Shown here piece after piece: positions 1-8,702 of a stretch of 64,000 bases of DNA. The notes under the pieces are model-generated. The model saw nothing but the letters and a program-made list of their open reading frames with translations. It did not search any database and was not told where the DNA came from. Each line of letters begins with the position of its first letter. The stretch's first letter is position 1. The stretch is from JBBDXS01 sp040902195 (GTDB lineage Bacteria; Chloroflexota; Dehalococcoidia; DSTF01; RBG-16-68-14), in assembly GCA_040902195.1 (NCBI GenBank), contig JBBDXS010000004.1, forward strand, positions 1 to 64,000, in the 5' to 3' direction. The translations under genes and the position numbers were made by a program.

Positions 1-118
1 TCGGTCGGCGTATCGGTAGGCGTGTCGGTTGGTGTGTTGGTAGGCGTATCGGTCGCGGTCGCCGTCGGCGTATCGGTTGGCGTGTCGGTGATCGTCGGCG
101 TGGGCGTGGCGGTCGCAG
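1..118 (-). repeat. Degenerate 12-18 nt tandem repeats encoding a TDTPT linker
   Basis: The first ~118 bases are imperfect repeats of 'ggcgtatcggt/ggcgtgtcggt' units. They are in frame with the minus-strand gene and encode alternating Thr-Asp-Thr-Pro-Thr. They are a low-complexity extracellular linker rather than a non-coding element. Confidence 0.8.
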
Positions 119-1316
119 GCTCTTCCTCGACGCCGATGGCTATCGATGGCTCGGGGCTAGTGTAGCGTCGCACGAGGAGGTCGTCGACGGACCCGGCAAC
201 TTGCGCAAACGTCCAGGCGACGTCTCCGGCGTTTTGGTGATCTGTTGAGTCGGCGCACGTCACGTCCGGCGTCTCGGAAGGCTTGCGCGGCGTCGCGTCG
301 ATCCAGCCCGTGAGGTTCGTCGAGCCGGCGCCCCAGATCGCGAAGGCCTGGCGGTGCGTCGACCCATCGAGCGCCAGCTCGCCGCCCGCGCCGGCGCAGA
401 TGCCTGTGTCGGTCCGGGTGTCCTTCTGTACCGCGGGGCTACTGTACGGGGCGACATCGCAGCCGTCGCTGCTTGCCTGAACGAAGGCGTAGTAGTTGTC
501 GCTGCTCGTGCCGTCGCCCGAGTAGCGCGCCATCGGCCCCTGCGTCACGTCCGGCGCATAGCAGTTCGTGTAGCGCACGAGCTGCTCGATGTAGACGTCA
601 CGCTCGCCGAACGTACCGAGACGTAGCCCACCCGTCGCGCCGGCGCCGGTATCGAAGTCGACACGCTGATCGATCGAGTTCCACGTGAAGCCCGTGTACG
701 TCCCCGTGCCGATCCAGTCGTCCTGACGGCCGACGGCGTACTGCGCCAGCGTGTCGCTCGACCAGTCGTTGTAGTGCAGGTAGACCTGGCTGCGGTTCGA
801 CGGCGCCGCGGTCGCGCCAGCGTTGTCGTAATAGAGGTAGTAGTTGTCGTCGCTCGAACTGGCGGCGATACCAGCCTGGAGCTTGAACCACAGCTCGGTC
901 AGCGCCGAGTTGCAGCTGTAAAGATCGCGGTCCAGCTCATCCCATGCTGCGCCGTTCCAGCGCACGACGCGAAGGTCGTCGCAGTCGCTCTGGAGCCGGC
1001 CTGCCGTGACGAGCGCGGCCGTGTCGACGGTAGCGGACGCCGAGTAGCCACCGTAGCCGTTGAACGGGTCGTTCGCGCCGGTGGTAACGGTGAGCTGCAC
1101 GCGGTGTGCGTACGAGACGTCCCACCATGAGCCCGACGGCGCTGCGGCGAGCGACGGCTCGCTGCCGCCCGAGCTCACGACCGCCAGGATGGCGAGGACA
1201 GCGAGCGCGAGGACCACAAGCGGCAGCAGGCGCGCTCGCCCCCATTCGGAGCCGGCCACCGCTCTCGTCCGCGCGATCCGTGTCGCTAGTCTGCTGCCGA
1301 TACCGATGTTTCCCAC
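1..1316 (-). CDS. Secreted or membrane-anchored DUF2341-like protein, 3' end beyond window
   Basis: The reading frame is open on the minus strand from a GTG at 1316 to the window edge, about 438 codons, with no stop. Residues 31-47 form one hydrophobic segment (LLPLVVLALAVLAILAV) that fits an uncleaved signal anchor or signal peptide. A region beginning WWDVSYAHRVQLTV follows and resembles the start of DUF2341 beta-sandwich domains, with NDYYLYYDN-like aromatic strings. The last 35 or so codons are a Thr/Pro/Asp linker (TDTPT units) typical of Chloroflexota and Actinobacteria exported proteins. Such a linker usually precedes another domain, possibly a dockerin, which would lie outside the window. 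A GTG at 1259 is an alternative start. The function is unknown; binding or adhesion is only a guess. Confidence 0.75.
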   Translation of the reverse strand, partial: MGNIGIGSRLATRIARTRAVAGSEWGRARLLPLVVLALAVLAILAVVSSGGSEPSLAAAPSGSWWDVSYAHRVQLTVTTGANDPFNGYGGYSASATVDTAALVTAGRLQSDCDDLRVVRWNGAAWDELDRDLYSCNSALTELWFKLQAGIAASSSDDNYYLYYDNAGATAAPSNRSQVYLHYNDWSSDTLAQYAVGRQDDWIGTGTYTGFTWNSIDQRVDFDTGAGATGGLRLGTFGERDVYIEQLVRYTNCYAPDVTQGPMARYSGDGTSSDNYYAFVQASSDGCDVAPYSSPAVQKDTRTDTGICAGAGGELALDGSTHRQAFAIWGAGSTNLTGWIDATPRKPSETPDVTCADSTDHQNAGDVAWTFAQVAGSVDDLLVRRYTSPEPSIAIGVEEEPATATPTPTITDTPTDTPTATATDTPTNTPTDTPTDTPT

Positions 1317-1576
1317 CCCGCTGTACGCCGGCCTGGCCCGACACGCCTGCGGACCCTACCGGTTTCGCGAAGAATTGCCCTATCTACCTAAAAGGCAGGC
1401 GGGCCCTGTCGTGTTGCATACGGGCGGGGATGAACAAAGCCACCTGGGAACCAGCTCCCCAAGCGGCTCGACCGACTCAAAGCGGCTATGCCAGCCCCTT
1501 GGAGTCTGTTCTGTATGTACTCGATCTGGAATAAGCCGTCAAGGGCGGCCGCCCGGCTCAGATTCTGGCCCGGCCG
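1317..1576. other. 260-bp intergenic region, nothing recognised
   Basis: This stretch lies between two minus-strand genes. No coding frame, RNA gene or strong terminator was recognised. It is where the upstream signals of the DUF2341-like gene and the terminator of the response regulator should be, but neither is clear. Confidence 0.5.
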
Positions 1577-2236
1577 CTAGGACGTGTGGAAGCGGTAGCC
1601 GACGTTCCGGACCGTCTCGATGAAGGAGTGGTGAGGGTCCTCGATCTTGCTACGTAAGCGCCGGATGTGGACATCCACCGTCCGGGCCCCGCCGTAGAAA
1701 TCGTAGCCCCAGACACGGTTAAGGAGCGTCTCTCGAGTGCAGACCTTGCCCTCGTTCTGGGCCAGGAAGCGCAGCAGTTCGTACTCCTTGAACGTCAGGT
1801 CGACAGGCCTGCTCCCCACGTAGACTTTGTAGCTCGCCTGATCGATGGTGAGGTCGCCCGAGTGGAAGAGGTGCGCTTCTTCGTCGCCGTCGCGACGGGC
1901 TACGGCGCGCCGGATGCGCGCGGCCAGCTCCTCGGCGCGGAAGGGGAACACCGCGAAGTCGTCGAGCGCCGGCTCGCCCTGGACGGCCTCGATCTGCTCC
2001 GGCCGGACGATAGCGATGACGGCCGTCCGCTCGGGCATCGAATCGCTGCGGAGATCCTGGCGGAGCGCCGCGCCATCGAGGAGGTTGAGCAAGACGGCAT
2101 CGATCAGCTCGCCGCTACGGAGGCGTTCGTCCGCCTCGGCCGCCGGGCACGGCGATACGCGGATGCCCGCGCGGGCAAGCTCGGTGGTGAGGATCTGCAG
2201 CTCCTCTGTCGCTTCGACGAGCAGGACCTCGTTCAT
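1577..2236 (-). CDS. OmpR/PhoB-family response regulator with degenerate receiver domain
   Basis: The 219-residue protein has an N-terminal receiver-like domain (about 1-115) and a C-terminal winged helix (about 128-219). The winged helix has classic Trans_reg_C features: LTFKEYELLRFLAQNEGKV, RVWGYDF, RTVDVHIRRLRSKIE and VRNVGYRF. The receiver lacks key residues. The acidic pair after beta-1 is replaced (LLVEATEE) and the phospho-acceptor position reads LLNLLDG, with Asn instead of Asp. Phosphorylation-independent DNA binding, as in atypical GlnR-like regulators, is therefore likely (inference). No histidine kinase is adjacent. A TATACT box ends 7 nt before the ATG, suggesting a leaderless transcript divergent from tRNA-Thr. 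Confidence 0.9.
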   Translation of the reverse strand: MNEVLLVEATEELQILTTELARAGIRVSPCPAAEADERLRSGELIDAVLLNLLDGAALRQDLRSDSMPERTAVIAIVRPEQIEAVQGEPALDDFAVFPFRAEELAARIRRAVARRDGDEEAHLFHSGDLTIDQASYKVYVGSRPVDLTFKEYELLRFLAQNEGKVCTRETLLNRVWGYDFYGGARTVDVHIRRLRSKIEDPHHSFIETVRNVGYRFHTS

Positions 2237-2243
2237 GAGCGCT

Positions 2244-2249
2244 AGTATA
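2244..2249 (-). promoter_or_regulatory. -10 box (TATACT) of the response regulator, leaderless spacing
   Basis: The minus strand reads TATACT at 2249-2244, followed by seven bases and then the ATG at 2236. At normal -10 to +1 distance, transcription would start at or next to the start codon. There is no Shine-Dalgarno in the seven bases. Confidence 0.6.
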
Positions 2250-2288
2250 GCGAACGAAGGAATCTAGCCCGTCTAACGGAGGCGTTGC

Positions 2289-2294
2289 TATACT
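2289..2294 (+). promoter_or_regulatory. -10 box (TATACT) of tRNA-Thr
   Basis: TATACT lies nine bases before the first base of the tRNA acceptor stem. It is divergent from the response regulator promoter. No good -35 hexamer was seen at 16-18 bp spacing. Confidence 0.6.
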
Positions 2295-2303
2295 GCGGTT
2301 CGG

Positions 2304-2378
2304 GCCAGCGTAGCTCAGTGGTAGAGCAGTCGATTCGTAATCGACAGGTCGACGGTTCAAGTCCGTCCGCTGGCTCCA
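2304..2378 (+). tRNA. tRNA-Thr (anticodon CGT), CCA encoded
   Basis: The acceptor arms GCCAGCG (2304-2310) and CGCTGGC (2368-2374) pair perfectly. The D-arm GCTCAGTGGTAGAGC is canonical. The anticodon stem GTCGA/TCGAC encloses the loop TTCGTAA, giving anticodon CGT (Thr). The T-arm contains GGTTCAAGTCC. The discriminator base is T2375, followed by an encoded CCA. Confidence 0.95.
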
Positions 2379-2389
2379 ATATGCCCTCC

Positions 2390-2415
2390 AAGCGTCCTTT
2401 CTCGAAAGGACGCTT
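2390..2415. terminator. Hairpin between tRNA-Thr and the convergent opp operon
   Basis: AAGCGTCCTTT (2390-2400), a CTCG loop and AAAGGACGCTT (2405-2415) form a perfect 11-bp stem. It lies 12 bp after the tRNA CCA and 3 bp after the stop codon of the convergent permease gene, so it can serve both. There is no strong T-tract on either side, so factor-independent activity is uncertain. Confidence 0.6.
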
Positions 2416-2417
2416 AG

Positions 2418-3362
2418 CTATGCGGCCTTGCGCTCCGCCGCTGGCTCGGTGTGCGACGCGTGCTCGGGTTGGGCCTGCGGGAGCAGCCGCCGATCGCGCG
2501 TACGCGGGTCGAGGGCGTCGCGCAGGCCGTCGCCGACGGAGCTGAAGCTCATCATCGTCAGCGCGATCGCCATGCAGGACGAGACGGCGAGGTACGGCGC
2601 GACCTGCATCGTGCTGAAGGAGTCGGTCACGAGCCGGCCCCAGCTCGGCGCGGGCGGCGGCAGGCCGAGGCCGATGAACGCGAGCGCGGCCTCCGCGAAG
2701 ATCGCCGACGGCACCCCGAACGTTGCCGCGACGATCACGGGCCCGAGCAGGTTCGGCACGAGGTGGTGTCGCGCGATGCGCCAGTCGCTCGCGCCGAGCG
2801 CGCGGGCTGCCAGCACGAACTCCTCCTCTCGCAGCGCGAGCACCTGCGCGCGCACCAGACGCGCGATCGTCGTCCAGCTCACCAGCCCGATCGCGAGCAC
2901 AAGCATCGAGACGCTGGCGCCGAAGATGCTAATGAGCAAGATGATCATCAGCAAGTCTGGGAACGCGTAGGCGACGTCCGTCGCGCGCATCAGCAGCGCG
3001 TCGGTCTTGCGCCCGCCCAGCCCTGCAACGAGCCCGACGGCCATTCCCAACGCGAGCGCGACGGCCTGCGTAAAGAACCCTACGGCCAGCGAGACGCGCG
3101 CGCCGTGCAAGAGCCGGCTGTACTCATCGCGGCCAAGCTGGTCCGTCCCCAACCAGAACCGCCAGCTCGGGCCCTGGAGTGGCGCGTCGAGGTGCTGGAC
3201 CGTCGGGCCGCCGCGGTCGAGCCACGGCGCGAACAGCGCAAGCGCGCTTAGCAAGAGAATGATGCCGAGTCCCGCGACGGCGGCCCTGTTCCGTGAGAAG
3301 CGGTACCAGCCGCCGGCCCAGGCGCCTCGTGCGGGAGCGGCGACGGCGTCGATGCTAGCCAT
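2418..3362 (-). CDS. Peptide/nickel-type ABC transporter permease (DppC/OppC family)
   Basis: The 314-residue inner-membrane protein has the family's N-terminal segment (RFSRNRAAVAGLGIILLLSALALF), the periplasmic LGTDQLGRDEYSRLLHGARVSL motif and about six membrane segments. The cytoplasmic coupling (EAA-like) region is REEEFVLAARALGASDWRIARHHLVPN. It is the second permease of an oligopeptide-type importer, and its start overlaps the end of the upstream permease gene by 8 nt. The C-terminal tail of about 30 polar residues is longer than usual. The substrate cannot be told from sequence. Confidence 0.93.
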   Translation of the reverse strand: MASIDAVAAPARGAWAGGWYRFSRNRAAVAGLGIILLLSALALFAPWLDRGGPTVQHLDAPLQGPSWRFWLGTDQLGRDEYSRLLHGARVSLAVGFFTQAVALALGMAVGLVAGLGGRKTDALLMRATDVAYAFPDLLMIILLISIFGASVSMLVLAIGLVSWTTIARLVRAQVLALREEEFVLAARALGASDWRIARHHLVPNLLGPVIVAATFGVPSAIFAEAALAFIGLGLPPPAPSWGRLVTDSFSTMQVAPYLAVSSCMAIALTMMSFSSVGDGLRDALDPRTRDRRLLPQAQPEHASHTEPAAERKAA

Positions 3363-4281
3363 AGCTGTCGTAGCGGATGCGCGGGTTCACGATCGCGTAC
3401 AGCACATCGACGGCGAGGTTGGCGACCACCACGACGAACGTGTAGAAGAGCGTCGTGCCCATGATTACACCGTAGTCGCGCGAACTGACGCTCGTGACGA
3501 ACGTGCGGCCGACGCCCGGGATCGCGAACAGCTCCTCAACGATGAACGAGCCCGTCACCAGCATCGCGGCGAGCGGCCCGACGATCGTGAGTACCGGAAT
3601 GAGCGCGTTACGCAACATATGTCGTAGCACGACGACGTTCTCGCGCAGCCCTTTCGCGCGCGCGGTGCGCACGTAGTCCTGATCGAGTACGTCGAGCATG
3701 CTGGCGCGCGTGACGCGCGCGATGTACGCGGCGGGTAGGGCGCTCAGCGCGAGGACTGGCATGATCGCCTGCTCCGGCGTGCCCCAGCCACCCGAGGGCA
3801 ACCAGTGCAGGTTTGCCGTGAACAGCACGAGCAGCAGCATGCCGAAGATGAAGCTCGGCACGCTGGCCGCCGCCGTCGAGAAGACCACGGTCGCGTAATC
3901 GATTGCGCTGTTGCGCCAGAGCGCTGCCGCGACGCCGAGCGTCACACCCACCACGACGCTCAGCGCGAGGGCGAGCAGCCCCAGCGTCCCTGAGACGCGG
4001 ATCCCGTCCGCGAGGATGTCGCTCACCGGGCGGTTGTGGCTCCGAAACGAAACGCCCAGGTCGCCCCTCGCCAGCCCGAGGAGGTAGTCGCCGAATTGCA
4101 CGGGCAGCGGCCTATCGAGGCCGTAGGCGTGGTCGACGTTCTCGACCGCCTGCGGTGGCAACTGCTTCGAGCGGTCCCACGGCCCGCCCGGCACGGCGTG
4201 CATCAATGCGAATGTGATCGCCGCAACGGCGAGTAGCACCGGCACGGTCCACAACAGTCGCTGGAAGACGTAGGCGGCCAT
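3355..4281 (-). CDS. Peptide/nickel-type ABC transporter permease (DppB/OppB family)
   Basis: The 308-residue protein starts AAYVFQRLLWTVPVLLAVAAITF, typical of DppB. It has the signature GLDRPLPVQFGDYLLGLARGDLGVSF region and the coupling motif YVRTARAKGL, with five to six membrane segments. It pairs with the overlapping DppC-type permease. A strong hairpin (4298-4324) separates it from the upstream substrate-binding protein gene, a common way to lower permease expression relative to the binding protein. No OppD/OppF ATPase gene lies in the operon. Confidence 0.93.
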   Translation of the reverse strand: MAAYVFQRLLWTVPVLLAVAAITFALMHAVPGGPWDRSKQLPPQAVENVDHAYGLDRPLPVQFGDYLLGLARGDLGVSFRSHNRPVSDILADGIRVSGTLGLLALALSVVVGVTLGVAAALWRNSAIDYATVVFSTAAASVPSFIFGMLLLVLFTANLHWLPSGGWGTPEQAIMPVLALSALPAAYIARVTRASMLDVLDQDYVRTARAKGLRENVVVLRHMLRNALIPVLTIVGPLAAMLVTGSFIVEELFAIPGVGRTFVTSVSSRDYGVIMGTTLFYTFVVVVANLAVDVLYAIVNPRIRYDSYG

Positions 4282-4297
4282 CGCCTCTCCTTGCAGC

Positions 4298-4324
4298 CAC
4301 GCCCCGATGCGAAGTCGGGGCGTG
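4298..4324 (-). promoter_or_regulatory. Intercistronic hairpin between binding-protein and permease genes
   Basis: CACGCCCCGA and TCGGGGCGTG pair perfectly over 10 bp with a 7-nt loop. The hairpin sits between the stop of the solute-binding protein gene and the start of the permease gene. It has no T-tract in the transcribed direction, so mRNA stabilisation or partial attenuation is more likely than full termination (inference). Confidence 0.55.
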
Positions 4325-4362
4325 ACGAGAGTATTACTGAACGCTCCGTACGAAGCGCATTG

Positions 4363-6048
4363 CTACGGCTTCGACGCCGGCGGCACCGAGTCGCCCATCT
4401 GCAGGATGCGCACGTTCGTCGTGAACCAGTCGCCCGGCGCGGCGTCGAGCGCTGTCGTAGCGAGACCCGCGACGTTTGCCTTCACGAGATAGTTCGTGTC
4501 GGGATGGAACACCGGCGTGACGGCCTGGTCCTTGAGGATCAGCTTGTGCGCCCGATCGTAGAGCGCCAGCCGCTCCTCGCGGTCCTGCTCCGTCGCAGCC
4601 TGCGCGAACAGCTCATCGACCTGCGGGTTGCTGTAACCGAGCACGTTGAAGCCGCCCTCGGTGCCGAACTGCTGCGGCAGCCAGTTGTCGGGGTCAGCGT
4701 AGTCCGCGAACCAGCTCGACCATGTCACCTGGAAGTCGCCGACCTGATAGCGGTCGTAGAACGCCGATTCGTCTAGCGTCTCGATCTGCATGTCGATGCC
4801 GAGGTTGACGCGGAGCTGCTCCTGCAGGAACTCCGCGGTCGTGCGGTTCGTCTCGTCATCGACGATCGTCATCGTGAATGTCGGGAAGCCGTCGCCGTCC
4901 GGGAAGCCGGCATCCGTGAGCAGCGTGCGCGCGGCCTCCGGGTCGTAGCCCAAGCCCTGTCCTGCCGACGGGTCGCCGCCGGGCATGTTCGCCGGTAGCC
5001 AGCTCGTCGTCGGCGTGCCGACGCCGCCGCGCACGACGCTCACGTACGCGTCGCGGTCGATGGCGCGGCTGATCGCCTGGCGCACCGTCGGGTCGTCGAA
5101 CGGCGCCTCCTGTGTGTTGTACTGGATGGCGTACGTTTCGAGCTGCGGGAAGCGCACCTGTTCCGCGTCGCCCTCGAAGCGCGAGGCGTCGGGCGCGGGG
5201 ATCGACGTCATGTCGATCTCGTCGTTCTGGTATGCGACCAGCGCGGCGCTGTCGTCCGGGATGATCTTGTAGACGAGCGTCTGGAGCGTCGGCTCGTCGC
5301 CGCCCCAGTAGCTGGCGTTCGCTTCGAGCGTGATCTGATCGCCCTCGGCGTAGCCGGCCAGCACGAACGGCCCGTCGCCGACGAAGTTCGACGGCGCGGT
5401 CCAGTCGTCCGGGTGCGCCTCGATGACATCCTGGCGCAGCGGCACGGCCGGCCAGAGCGCGAGCAGCTCCGGCAGCGTGGGCTTCGGCTCCGCCAGCGTG
5501 ATCTGCAGCGTGTCGTCATCGATCGCCGTCACGCCGACGCCGTCTGCGCTGCCGCCCTCGTCGTAAGCAAACTCCGCGGCGCCGCTGATCGAGGTGTAAA
5601 AGTCGAAGTAGTAGCCCTGCGCGCCCGCAGCCGGGTCGAAGAGGCGCTGGAACGCGTAGACGAAGTCGTTCGCCGTGACGGGCACGCCGTCGCTCCAGGT
5701 GGCGTCCGGGCGCAGGTTGATCGTGTACGTCAGCCCATCGGCCGCGATGCCGCCGTTCTCGATCGTCGGCACCTCCGCGGCGACGGCGGGCAGTACGTTG
5801 AGGTTCTGATCGTACGTGAAGAGCCCCCGATAGAGCTGCTTCACGATGCTGATCTCTTCCGCGAACGCGGCGAGCTGCGGGTCGAGCGTCGACGGGTCGC
5901 CGGCAATGCGCACGCGCAACTCCTGGTTAGGCGACAGCTCGTTCGTGACGCTGCCATCGCTACCGCCACCGCAGGCCAGACCAGCCGTTACGGCCGCGAG
6001 TGCCATCGCGAGAGCAAGGGGCCGCAGCCAAGTTATCGATAGACGCAT
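4363..6048 (-). CDS. Extracellular solute-binding lipoprotein, family 5 (OppA/DppA)
   Basis: With the start at ATG 6048 the product is 561 residues. A further in-frame ATG lies at 6072, but the 6048 start gives the better signal peptide (MRLSITWLRPLALAMALAAV) and has GGGAGG 8-13 nt upstream. The lipobox TAGLAC is followed by GGGSDG, so this is a lipid-anchored protein. Family 5 hallmarks include PSTLDPQ, the 'LYRGLFTYD' segment, TYTINLRPDATWSDGVPVTANDFVYAFQRL and VRQAISRAIDRDAY. It delivers peptides or similar ligands to the two downstream permeases. Confidence 0.93.
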   Translation of the reverse strand: MRLSITWLRPLALAMALAAVTAGLACGGGSDGSVTNELSPNQELRVRIAGDPSTLDPQLAAFAEEISIVKQLYRGLFTYDQNLNVLPAVAAEVPTIENGGIAADGLTYTINLRPDATWSDGVPVTANDFVYAFQRLFDPAAGAQGYYFDFYTSISGAAEFAYDEGGSADGVGVTAIDDDTLQITLAEPKPTLPELLALWPAVPLRQDVIEAHPDDWTAPSNFVGDGPFVLAGYAEGDQITLEANASYWGGDEPTLQTLVYKIIPDDSAALVAYQNDEIDMTSIPAPDASRFEGDAEQVRFPQLETYAIQYNTQEAPFDDPTVRQAISRAIDRDAYVSVVRGGVGTPTTSWLPANMPGGDPSAGQGLGYDPEAARTLLTDAGFPDGDGFPTFTMTIVDDETNRTTAEFLQEQLRVNLGIDMQIETLDESAFYDRYQVGDFQVTWSSWFADYADPDNWLPQQFGTEGGFNVLGYSNPQVDELFAQAATEQDREERLALYDRAHKLILKDQAVTPVFHPDTNYLVKANVAGLATTALDAAPGDWFTTNVRILQMGDSVPPASKP

Positions 6049-6180
6049 GAGGTGCCTCCCGTCGAAAGTCATCCTTCGTTATGGAGCGCAATGCTCCACA
6101 GCTATGTTCGACTGGAGCTGTAGATTCCCGATTCGGAAGAACCCCTAAGGCAGTTGACGGGACTGTGGTATCGTCTTGGA

Positions 6181-7884
6181 ATGTTTGGTGAACGAGAACT
6201 GATCGTCGACCTCGTCGTGATCATCGCGGCGGCGGCCGGGGGCGGTGTGCTCGCGAGCTTGCTGCGGCTTCCGGTGATCCTCGGCTATCTCGTCGCAGGG
6301 CTGATCGTTGGGCACTACATCCCGGGACTCGACATCGAGGTCGCTCGCGTACAGGACATAGCCGAGCTTGGCGTGGCGCTCCTGCTCTTCACACTCGGCG
6401 TCCAGTTCTCCTTCGCAGAGCTGCGCGATGTCCGCTCGATCGCAGCCGCGGGCGGGCTCCTTCAGATCGTGTTCACGATCGGGCTCGGGACGGTGATTGG
6501 CCTTGCTGTCGGCTTCGAGCCGTCCGGCGCAGTGTTGCTCGGCGCCGTGATGGCCTTGAGCAGCACGATGGTCGCGCTCAAGCTGCTGGATGCGCGCGGG
6601 GAGGTGCGGACGCTCCATGGCCGCGCGGCGATCGGCATCCTCCTCGTGCAGGACCTCGCCGTAGGGCCGCTGGCGCTGCTCATTCCCGCTGCTGCGGGAG
6701 GTGAGGGAGCCGCGCTGGCAGGCGAGCTCGGCCTGGCGATAGGTAAGGCAGCGCTGCTGCTGGTGGTCGCCTACATTCTTGGCACGCGCATCGTGCCGTG
6801 GCTCCTGCAGCGCGTCGCCGAAGCAGGACTGCGCGAAGTGTTCTTGCTTACGGTACTAACGCTGGGCCTGGGGCTGGCCGCCGGCAGCTTCGCGCTTGGA
6901 CTGGGCGTTGCGTTCGGCGCATTCCTCGCAGGCCTTGTCGTATCGGAGTCCGAGTTCAGCTACCGGACGCTGGCGGACCTCCTGCCGTTGCGCGACGTCT
7001 TCGCGACGATCTTCTTCGTGTCGATGGGCATGCTCATCGAGCCGGAGGTGCTCCTCGATCACCCTGGTATCGTGCTGGCCGTCGTCGCCGGGTTGGTTGC
7101 GGGAAAACTTGTGCTGACCGCGGTCCCCGTGGCCCTGCTCGGATATCCTCCTCGTACCGCGGCGCTTGTGGGCTTCGCGCTAGCGCAGGGAGGAGAGTTC
7201 TCCTTCGTGCTCGCCGGCGTCGGGCTGGACGAACGGCTGATCTCTTCCAGCGAACACTCGGCGATTCTCATGGGCACGCTGATTAGCATCGTGTTAAGCC
7301 CGCTGCTCTTGACAGGCGGACCGCGGCTCGTGTCGTGGGTGGCGGCCACACCGGCGGGCGGCGTGGTGTTCGGCGACCCAGTGGTAATCGACGTGCCCGC
7401 GCCCGAGGACTTGCGCCGCCATGTCGTTGTGTGCGGCTACGGACGCGTCGGCCGCGAGCTGGTTCGTGAGGTGACGAGACGTGAGTTTCCCTGCGTGGTT
7501 GTCGAGGACAACCCGTACGTCAGCAGAACGTTGCGTAGCATGGAGATGCCAAACGTCAATGGCGATGCGACGAGCGAGCCCGTCCTCCAGGCCTGTCGTC
7601 TGGAGCATGCGCGTCTCCTTGCCGTGACGTTTGCCGACCCGGCCGGCGCTACGCTCATCCTGGCCTACGCCAAGCGGGTCAATCCGCAGATCGATGTCAT
7701 CGTGCGCGGCCGGTCGGAGGAAGACTACCGGGTGCTCCTCGAGGCGGGCGCGGCGGAGGTCGTACAACCTGAGTTTGAGGCAGGGCTTGAGTTCGTCCGG
7801 CACACGCTGCACCGCTACGGCGTCGACAGGACGCAGATCCAGGCGCTGCTCCAGCGGCGCCGTCGCGATGTCTATCAGCGCTAG
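6181..7884 (+). CDS. CPA2-family cation/proton antiporter with TrkA-N domain (KefB/RosB type)
   Basis: The 567-residue protein is read from ATG 6181; an upstream TTG at 6154 would add nine residues with no hydrophobic gain. Residues about 5-385 are a 12-13 helix Na+/H+ exchanger domain, with ELGVALLLFTLGVQFS, ALSSTMVALKLL, GILLVQDLAVGPLALL and ALAQGGEFSFVLAGVGL motifs. Residues about 405-525 are a Rossmann RCK/TrkA-N domain (VVVCGYGRVGRELVREV) that binds a nucleotide and gates transport. The predicted role is K+/H+ exchange and pH or osmotic homeostasis at the cytoplasmic membrane. It is divergently arranged from the opp operon. Confidence 0.93.
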   Translation: MFGERELIVDLVVIIAAAAGGGVLASLLRLPVILGYLVAGLIVGHYIPGLDIEVARVQDIAELGVALLLFTLGVQFSFAELRDVRSIAAAGGLLQIVFTIGLGTVIGLAVGFEPSGAVLLGAVMALSSTMVALKLLDARGEVRTLHGRAAIGILLVQDLAVGPLALLIPAAAGGEGAALAGELGLAIGKAALLLVVAYILGTRIVPWLLQRVAEAGLREVFLLTVLTLGLGLAAGSFALGLGVAFGAFLAGLVVSESEFSYRTLADLLPLRDVFATIFFVSMGMLIEPEVLLDHPGIVLAVVAGLVAGKLVLTAVPVALLGYPPRTAALVGFALAQGGEFSFVLAGVGLDERLISSSEHSAILMGTLISIVLSPLLLTGGPRLVSWVAATPAGGVVFGDPVVIDVPAPEDLRRHVVVCGYGRVGRELVREVTRREFPCVVVEDNPYVSRTLRSMEMPNVNGDATSEPVLQACRLEHARLLAVTFADPAGATLILAYAKRVNPQIDVIVRGRSEEDYRVLLEAGAAEVVQPEFEAGLEFVRHTLHRYGVDRTQIQALLQRRRRDVYQR

Positions 7885-8603
7885 CGCGCGGTCCAGCCGC
7901 CATCGACGATGAGCGGCGTGCCCGTGACGAATGACGACTCGTCGGAGGCGAGAAAGAGCGCCGCTTTCGCGATCTCCTCGGGCTTGCCCATGCGCCGGAG
8001 CGGCGTCTGCTCCTCAAGCTGCTGACGAATGGCTTCGGCGCTTTGGATTACGGCCGTCATCGGCGTCTCGATCCAGCCGGGGCAGATGCAATTGACGCGG
8101 ACACCTCGCGGGCCGTACATGATCGCGAAGTTCCTCGTCAGCCCGACGACGCCATGCTTCGCCGCCACGTACGGGTCTTGCATCCCGATGCCGATGATGC
8201 CCAGCATCGAAGCCATGTTTACGATGACGCCCGAGCCCTGCTGTACCATCTGCTCGGTCGCCAGCCGGCAGCCGTAGTACACGCCCGAGAGGTTCACGGC
8301 GATGGTCGTGTCCCAGTCCTTCTGGGAGACGCCGGCGTTATTGACCATGATGTCCAGCTTGCCGAACGCCTCCACCGCGGCCTCGACGGCTTGCTTGACG
8401 TCAGCTTCCTTGGCGACGTCGCAGCGCTGGAATCGCGCCTCGCCGCCTGCTGCGACGACCGCCTCAGCGACGGCCTTGCCGGACTCCTCGTCCAGCTCCG
8501 CGAGAAGCAGCCTGGCCCCCTCCCGGGCAAACTCGAGGGCGATAGCCCGTCCAATACCGGAACCTGCGCCGGTAATCAGCGCAGCTTTGTCTTGAAGTCG
8601 CAT
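7881..8603 (-). CDS. Short-chain dehydrogenase/reductase (classical SDR)
   Basis: The 240-residue protein shows the cofactor motif GAGSGIG (about 11-17), the NNAG strand motif, the catalytic Tyr-x-x-x-Lys as YVAAKHG, and the PG segment CICPGWIETPMT. The C-terminal FVTGTPLIVDGGWTAR is typical of FabG-like SDRs. The substrate is unknown. Its 3' end overlaps the convergent antiporter gene by 4 bp. A second, unrelated FabG is encoded in the fatty-acid cluster, so this one is more likely catabolic or redox-related (inference). Confidence 0.92.
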   Translation of the reverse strand: MRLQDKAALITGAGSGIGRAIALEFAREGARLLLAELDEESGKAVAEAVVAAGGEARFQRCDVAKEADVKQAVEAAVEAFGKLDIMVNNAGVSQKDWDTTIAVNLSGVYYGCRLATEQMVQQGSGVIVNMASMLGIIGIGMQDPYVAAKHGVVGLTRNFAIMYGPRGVRVNCICPGWIETPMTAVIQSAEAIRQQLEEQTPLRRMGKPEEIAKAALFLASDESSFVTGTPLIVDGGWTAR

Positions 8604-8702
8604 GAGGCCCTCCTGTGATAGCTGGAGCCAGCATACTGGGTTACTCCAAATGGCGCACCCGCGCTAAGGGATACCTCGCATGCAGCCGAACATACACGTG
8701 GA

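Noticed and set aside
6154..6180. Promoter TTGACG with TATCGT for the KefB-type gene
   Set aside because: The spacing between the two elements is only 9 bp and the -10 match is poor, although the TATCGT is 6 nt before the ATG.
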